From assembly GCA_047633195.1 (NCBI GenBank), contig JBLIEU010000002.1, forward strand, positions 91,185-155,184: a stretch of DNA of 64,000 nucleotides, written 5' to 3'. The stretch is from JAKVAV01 sp047633195 (lineage in GTDB: Bacteria; Bacteroidota; Bacteroidia; Flavobacteriales_D; Cryomorphaceae). The notes beneath the pieces were generated by a model. It ran no database searches. It saw only the letters and a program-made list of their open reading frames with translations, and was not told the origin of the DNA. Numbering within the stretch: the first letter of the stretch is position 1; every line of letters starts with the position of its first letter. The position numbers and the translations under genes are program-made. Positions 60,270 to 64,000 of this stretch are shown piece by piece.

Positions 60270-61958
60270 ATGAAAAAAGTTTACTTAATGGCAGTTGCCG
60301 CGCTTTTCGGATCAGCTTCGATGGCTCAGGTAAGTGTTACTTTTCAAGTGGATATGAACGGCGAAACGGTTTCGGCCAACGGCGTTCATGCAGCAGGTAG
60401 CTGGCAAGAAGAAGCTGGTTTCTCTGCAGATTGGCAACCAGGTGAGTCAATGTTGATGGATGATGACGCAGATGGAATCTACTCTTTGACAGTTGATCTT
60501 CCTGCTGGAGCCTACCAATTCAAATTCATAAATGGTAATAATTGGGATCCTGATGGAACGAACTTCGGTAATGAGTCTGTACCTGGAGAAATTGCTATCG
60601 GTGGAAACAGATTTTTTGCTGTGACTGATTGGCATGGTGACGCTTTGAACCTACCTGACGGATTTGTATTGCCTGCCATTTCTTACAATGGAACTGCGCC
60701 AGTAGGTAAGGTTGCCGCGAGACTTAATGTGAATATGACCAACGAAACAACTGCAGAAGCAGGAGTTCACGTAGCTGGATCTATCATTACACCAAACTGG
60801 ACTCCTGAATATGGAACTTGTACTCCGTTTGGTTTGAATGAATGGGGTTATGTAACTTATGTGGATGCCGATGCGACTTACGAGTACAAGTTTGTAAACG
60901 GGACCACCTTCGGAGTTGACCCAGATGAGTCAATTACTGGTGCTTGTGGATCAAATGGTAACAGAGCGCTTGCTGTTGGTACAACTACGGTTGTTACTGA
61001 GTCCTTCTGCTTTGGAAGCTGCGAAACTTGCTCAGATCCCAACGTCACTTTTACTGTAGATATGTCTAACGAAGATATAGACAACGGTGGTTTTCTCGCA
61101 GGATCATTCAACGGATTTTCTGGACAACCTATGAACGACAATGGCGATGGAACTTATACATTGGCCCTAGCCTTAGGCGAAGGAACGTATGAATTCAAAT
61201 TCCAGAACGGAAACGGCGGCTGGGAGTCAGTTCCTGGTGAATGCGCGGTGAATGGAAATAGAGAATTAGTAGTAGGTGCTGATCCTGTTACAGCTGCTGC
61301 ATGCATTAATCAATGCAGCGAGGAATGTGTTGCGAATCCAGATCCAGCAAACATTACTTTCCAAGTGGATATGAATAATGAAACCGTATCTGCCGACGGA
61401 GTCTTTTTGATTGGTAGTTTTACAACTCCTCCTTATCAAGGTGGTGCCTTGACCATGACTGATGACAATGCCGATGGAGTTTATGAAGTGACTTTCGAAG
61501 TGACTGGATCTCCTGATATTCAATACAAGTTCGTTAACGGAGATGTTAATGTTGTTGAGAATGAAGAATCTGGTGATTTTGAAGCAGGTGGATGTGGTAC
61601 TTCAAATGGTGTTGGAGGATTTAATAGAACCCACGCTCGTTCTGGCGTTGAAGAAGTATTGCCTGCAGTTGCATTCAATTCTTGTCAGCCACTTAGCACG
61701 AACGAAGTAGAATTAGGCCGTGTAGCCATTTACCCGAACCCTTCTGAAGGCCTAAGCTTTATAGAAGTAGAGAATCCAAACAACCACACACTTCGCATGA
61801 ATATTGTGGACATTACGGGTAAAGTAGTAACTGGGAACATGTTGATCAACACCACTCGTTACGAAATCAATACGACTAGCTTGAATTCAGGACTTTACTT
61901 CCTAAACATTGTAAACGAACGCAGTGAGCGTGCGGTTTACAAGTTGATGGTTCAGTAA
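60270..61958 (+). CDS. Secreted T9SS protein with four starch-binding-like repeats
   Basis: Predicted 562 residues. The signal peptide ends near residue 19 (SMAQ). Four beta-sandwich repeats of about 100 residues follow, starting VTFQVDMNGETVSANGVHAAGS (about 22), ARLNVNMTNETTAEAGVHVAGS (about 150), VTFTVDMSNEDIDNGGFLAGS (about 264) and ITFQVDMNNETVSADGVFLIGS (about 366), each with a YEFKFxNG-type strand. These resemble CBM20/CBM48-like or SusE/SusF starch-binding modules. A T9SS sorting domain ends the protein (IYPNPSEGLSFIEV, GLYFLNI). It is probably a surface or released maltodextrin-binding protein, divergent from the SusA-like amylase and under the same operator. A terminator follows. 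Confidence 0.82.
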   Translation: MKKVYLMAVAALFGSASMAQVSVTFQVDMNGETVSANGVHAAGSWQEEAGFSADWQPGESMLMDDDADGIYSLTVDLPAGAYQFKFINGNNWDPDGTNFGNESVPGEIAIGGNRFFAVTDWHGDALNLPDGFVLPAISYNGTAPVGKVAARLNVNMTNETTAEAGVHVAGSIITPNWTPEYGTCTPFGLNEWGYVTYVDADATYEYKFVNGTTFGVDPDESITGACGSNGNRALAVGTTTVVTESFCFGSCETCSDPNVTFTVDMSNEDIDNGGFLAGSFNGFSGQPMNDNGDGTYTLALALGEGTYEFKFQNGNGGWESVPGECAVNGNRELVVGADPVTAAACINQCSEECVANPDPANITFQVDMNNETVSADGVFLIGSFTTPPYQGGALTMTDDNADGVYEVTFEVTGSPDIQYKFVNGDVNVVENEESGDFEAGGCGTSNGVGGFNRTHARSGVEEVLPAVAFNSCQPLSTNEVELGRVAIYPNPSEGLSFIEVENPNNHTLRMNIVDITGKVVTGNMLINTTRYEINTTSLNSGLYFLNIVNERSERAVYKLMVQ

Positions 61959-61979
61959 TTCGAATTTATTAGCATAATT

Positions 61980-62010
61980 AAGGCATCCGCTTCAAGCGGA
62001 TGCCTTTTTT
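61980..62010 (+). terminator. Terminator after the starch-binding gene
   Basis: AAGGCATCCGCTT / AAGCGGATGCCTT perfect 13-bp stem around a single C (with a few closing bases opening as loop), followed by seven T. It overlaps a spurious upstream ATG (62000) of the esterase frame. Confidence 0.85.
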
Positions 62011-62023
62011 TATCTTTCAGATT

Positions 62024-63394
62024 ATGCGTTTACTCTACTTTTTCATATTTATACTGGTTTCCCTTGGGTCAATCGCCCAGAGAGCTATCGTAATAACCTC
62101 GATTCCTTTCAATACCCCTCAAGGCGATCAAGTTTATTTAGCTGGAGAGCCCAACAACTGGAATCCAGGAAATGCCGAGTGGGTTTTTACAAATAGCGAC
62201 AACCAGTGGATTCTTGATGTGCCCGAGTCGACGGAAACTTCTTTTAGTGGAAAGATAACCAGAGGCACTTGGGAAGCAGTGGAAGGAAATGCAACGGGTG
62301 GTTTTCTGCCCGATAGATCGTTTTCTTTTGCCAGTGGCGATACTATCTTTATTGAAGTCCTCACGTGGGAAGGCGGTTTTGTGCCTACTGACTTACCCGA
62401 GAACTTAGTCACCTTCGACGAAGAATTCTTCATGCCAGAACTCGACCGATCGAGGAGGATTCGTGTCTTACTGCCGATTGATTATGAAGAAACGGATCTC
62501 GATTACCCCGTGCTCTACATGCACGATGGTCAAAACCTCTTTTCCAGTCAGGAATCTTTTGCGGGAGAGTGGGAGATTGATGAAGCCATGCTTGCTTTTG
62601 AAGAGGATGGATACAATGGCGCAATCGTCGTGGCGATTGATAATGGTGGGGCACTTAGAATAGACGAATACACACCGCACTCAAACCCCGATTATGGCGG
62701 TGGCGACGGTGATGCGTATGCTGATTTTATTGTCAACACTTTGAAGCCTGCCATCGACTTGGAATACCGCACCCTTCCCGAACGAGATCACACGGGAATT
62801 ATGGGTAGCTCTCTAGGGGGATTGATTTCCTTCTATACTGGTATGAAGTACCAAACTATTTTTTCGAAGGTGGGAATCCTCTCTCCCTCGTTTTGGTTCA
62901 ATGATTCCATCTACGATTTTGCCGAAGAAATGGGAAAACAAGCTGACATGCGGTTCTTTTTCTTGGCTGGAGGCCAAGAGAGCGCGAGTCTCGAAAGTCA
63001 GGTGGAAGAGATGATTACCACATTGGAGGAAGCAGGATTTGAAGAAGAAGAAATCAATTTTCAGTTTGTGCCGAACGGTCAGCACAGCGAATGGTTTTGG
63101 GCCGAAGAGTTTCCCGATGCTTTTGATTGGCTCTACCTTTTCAATCCACTTTCGTCGGGGAGTCTATTAAAGGAGGAGATTGATTTGTATCCAAATCCTT
63201 CCAATGATTTCATTCACTTCTCGGGAATCGAAGAAACTCTTGCGTTCTCAATTTACAATTCAAATGGTCGGGAATTGCACTCGGGCTTCTCGAGCCAAGG
63301 AAAAATTGACATTAGAAATTTACCTACGGGCATCTACTTTCTGAATGCGCTGAATTCAGTAGGAAAAATTTCAGAAACCTTCATTAAGCTTTGA
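62024..63394 (+). CDS. Secreted T9SS esterase (EsteraseD/Fes-like) with N-terminal glucan-binding-like domain
   Basis: Predicted 456 residues. A signal peptide ends near residue 18 (SIAQ). The first domain (about 20-125) has VYLAGEPNNWNPGNAEWVF, a CBM20-like strand pattern. The alpha/beta-hydrolase domain (about 130-360) has RVLLPIDYEETDLDYPVLYMHDG, the nucleophile elbow GIMGSSLGGLISF (GxSxG) and a C-terminal HSEWFWAEEFP with the likely catalytic His. A T9SS domain ends the protein (LYPNPSNDFIHF, GIYFLNA). The frame opens at 62000, inside the terminator; Met at 62024 is the start. The substrate could be an ester on a glycan. The next gene begins on its stop codon. Confidence 0.82.
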   Translation: MRLLYFFIFILVSLGSIAQRAIVITSIPFNTPQGDQVYLAGEPNNWNPGNAEWVFTNSDNQWILDVPESTETSFSGKITRGTWEAVEGNATGGFLPDRSFSFASGDTIFIEVLTWEGGFVPTDLPENLVTFDEEFFMPELDRSRRIRVLLPIDYEETDLDYPVLYMHDGQNLFSSQESFAGEWEIDEAMLAFEEDGYNGAIVVAIDNGGALRIDEYTPHSNPDYGGGDGDAYADFIVNTLKPAIDLEYRTLPERDHTGIMGSSLGGLISFYTGMKYQTIFSKVGILSPSFWFNDSIYDFAEEMGKQADMRFFFLAGGQESASLESQVEEMITTLEEAGFEEEEINFQFVPNGQHSEWFWAEEFPDAFDWLYLFNPLSSGSLLKEEIDLYPNPSNDFIHFSGIEETLAFSIYNSNGRELHSGFSSQGKIDIRNLPTGIYFLNALNSVGKISETFIKL

Positions 63395-64000
63395 TGAAGA
63401 GACTATCCTTTTCGGTCTGTCTCTTGCTGGCTGCGCTTTCCATATTCGCGCAGCCCAATTTGCCTGAGAATGGTTTAGTCTTCACTTCGGAAGAAATTCC
63501 GAAAGTTTATATCACCATCAATACCGACAGCTTAGAAGAACTTTACCTCGAAGAAAATTGGTATTCCAATCACGAATACCTAGCATCTTTCGTTTTCGAG
63601 ACCGCGTCCCAAACAGATTCAATTCCTCTCATTGGTCTTCGCTTTCGCGGAAATACATCCCGCGATAAAATCAAGAAGTCTTTCAAAGTTTCCTTCAACA
63701 CATTCGTTCAAGGGCAAAAATATTTTGGTTTAGAAAAACTCAACCTCAATGCTGAAGTGAATGATCCAGCCATGGTGCGCTCGCGCTTGTGTTGGGAATT
63801 ATTCAATGACCTTGAAGTACCCGCTCCCCGATCAAACCATGTGGAGGTTTATATAAACGGAGATTACTATGGACTTTATCTAAACACCGAGCACATTGAC
63901 GAGGAGTTTTGCGAGTTGCGTTTCGGCAGCCAAGGTGGAAATCTTTATAAATGCGGCTTCCCTGCAGACCTGGCATACTTGGGAGATGATCCCGACGATT
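63394..64000 (+). CDS. CotH-kinase-family secreted protein, N-terminal part
   Basis: Frame runs off the window; about 202 residues are visible. It starts at ATG 63394, sharing one base with the esterase stop (TGATG). A signal peptide (about 1-20, IFAQ) is followed by IPKVYITINTDSLEELY, LIGLRFRGNTSRDKIKKSFKVSF, LNLNAEVNDPAMVRSRL and VEVYINGDYYGLYLNTEHID, all matching the CotH family, whose members are secretory-pathway protein kinase-like enzymes (spore coat CotH, Bacteroidota surface proteins). The downstream catalytic part is missing from the window. It is coupled to the T9SS esterase, so it may act on the same surface proteins. Confidence 0.85.
   Translation, partial: MKRLSFSVCLLLAALSIFAQPNLPENGLVFTSEEIPKVYITINTDSLEELYLEENWYSNHEYLASFVFETASQTDSIPLIGLRFRGNTSRDKIKKSFKVSFNTFVQGQKYFGLEKLNLNAEVNDPAMVRSRLCWELFNDLEVPAPRSNHVEVYINGDYYGLYLNTEHIDEEFCELRFGSQGGNLYKCGFPADLAYLGDDPDD

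Noticed and set aside
62000..62023. ATG at 62000 as start of the esterase
   Set aside because: It lies inside the terminator of the previous gene and would place eight residues before the signal peptide; 62024 is better.
1..64000. CRISPR arrays, tRNA or rRNA genes, insertion sequences, prophage
   Set aside because: No regularly spaced direct repeats, tRNA-like cloverleafs, rRNA segments or transposase/integrase proteins were seen on reading either strand.

Overview
The window is from a member of the Bacteroidota, most likely a marine-type Flavobacteriales bacterium. The evidence is: five secreted proteins with C-terminal type IX secretion (T9SS) sorting domains, a T9SS-linked tail-fibre-like chaperone protein, Bacteroidota-only families (DUF4249, GCTDP-type lipoproteins), -7 promoter elements of the form TAnnTTTG, few Shine-Dalgarno sequences, and many ATGA-type overlaps. 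No rRNA, tRNA, CRISPR array, insertion sequence or prophage was seen. Most of the window is ordinary chromosome.

Layout: 1-3.3 kb holds the start of a RelA/SpoT gene, fumarylacetoacetase, glyA and a DUF393 thiol oxidoreductase. 3.4-6.7 kb holds a two-gene operon of T9SS proteins. 6.7-7.2 kb has no gene but contains a compact predicted pseudoknotted RNA followed by a plus-strand terminator. 7.2-13.8 kb holds AhpC peroxiredoxin, a ZIP metal transporter with a methyltransferase, a SiaB/SiaC signalling pair and a large ABCG-like transporter. 13.8-20.7 kb holds two small envelope proteins, a sodium:solute symporter, PriA, a PlsC-like acyltransferase and a thioesterase. 20.9-27.0 kb holds gamma-glutamyltransferase, a cyclophilin lipoprotein, DUF1883, a Swt1-type HEPN protein, DUF1684, and an operon headed by OxyR (27.0-28.0 kb). 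28-38 kb holds lipoproteins, a redoxin / cytochrome c-copper monooxygenase / Spy-like operon, an NhaC-type antiporter with an unusual N-terminal domain, an MMPL exporter, dnaK and DUF4249. 39-42 kb holds panB, an RluA-type pseudouridine synthase, hsp20 and a CbpA-type DnaJ.

42-64 kb is a maltodextrin-to-glycolysis region. A Nudix-like regulator diverges from an operon encoding phosphofructokinase, a BadF-type sugar kinase, beta-phosphoglucomutase, a GH65 phosphorylase, two GH13 lipoproteins, methylglyoxal synthase and class II aldolase, followed by pgi. Further on are a T9SS protein, an MFS sugar transporter, a third GH13 enzyme convergent with it, a four-repeat starch-binding-like T9SS protein, a T9SS esterase and a truncated CotH gene. 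No SusC/SusD pair lies in the window. Proposed flow: GH13 enzymes cut maltodextrins, the MFS protein imports maltose, GH65 phosphorylase makes glucose plus beta-glucose-1-phosphate, pgmB and the kinase feed glucose-6-phosphate to pgi, pfkA and fbaA, and mgsA gives an overflow exit at DHAP.

The main new observation is a set of three 21-bp palindromes (T[A/T]AGTGT-N7-ACA...) in front of pfkA, the MFS gene and the divergent amylase/starch-binding pair. They look like operators of the Nudix-like regulator. Other notable signals are the pseudoknotted RNA candidate at 6751-6912, a family of five dispersed intergenic repeats with inverted-repeat ends, a candidate OxyR site upstream of ahpC, and paired GCCA-N3-TGGC palindromes three helical turns apart upstream of hsp20.
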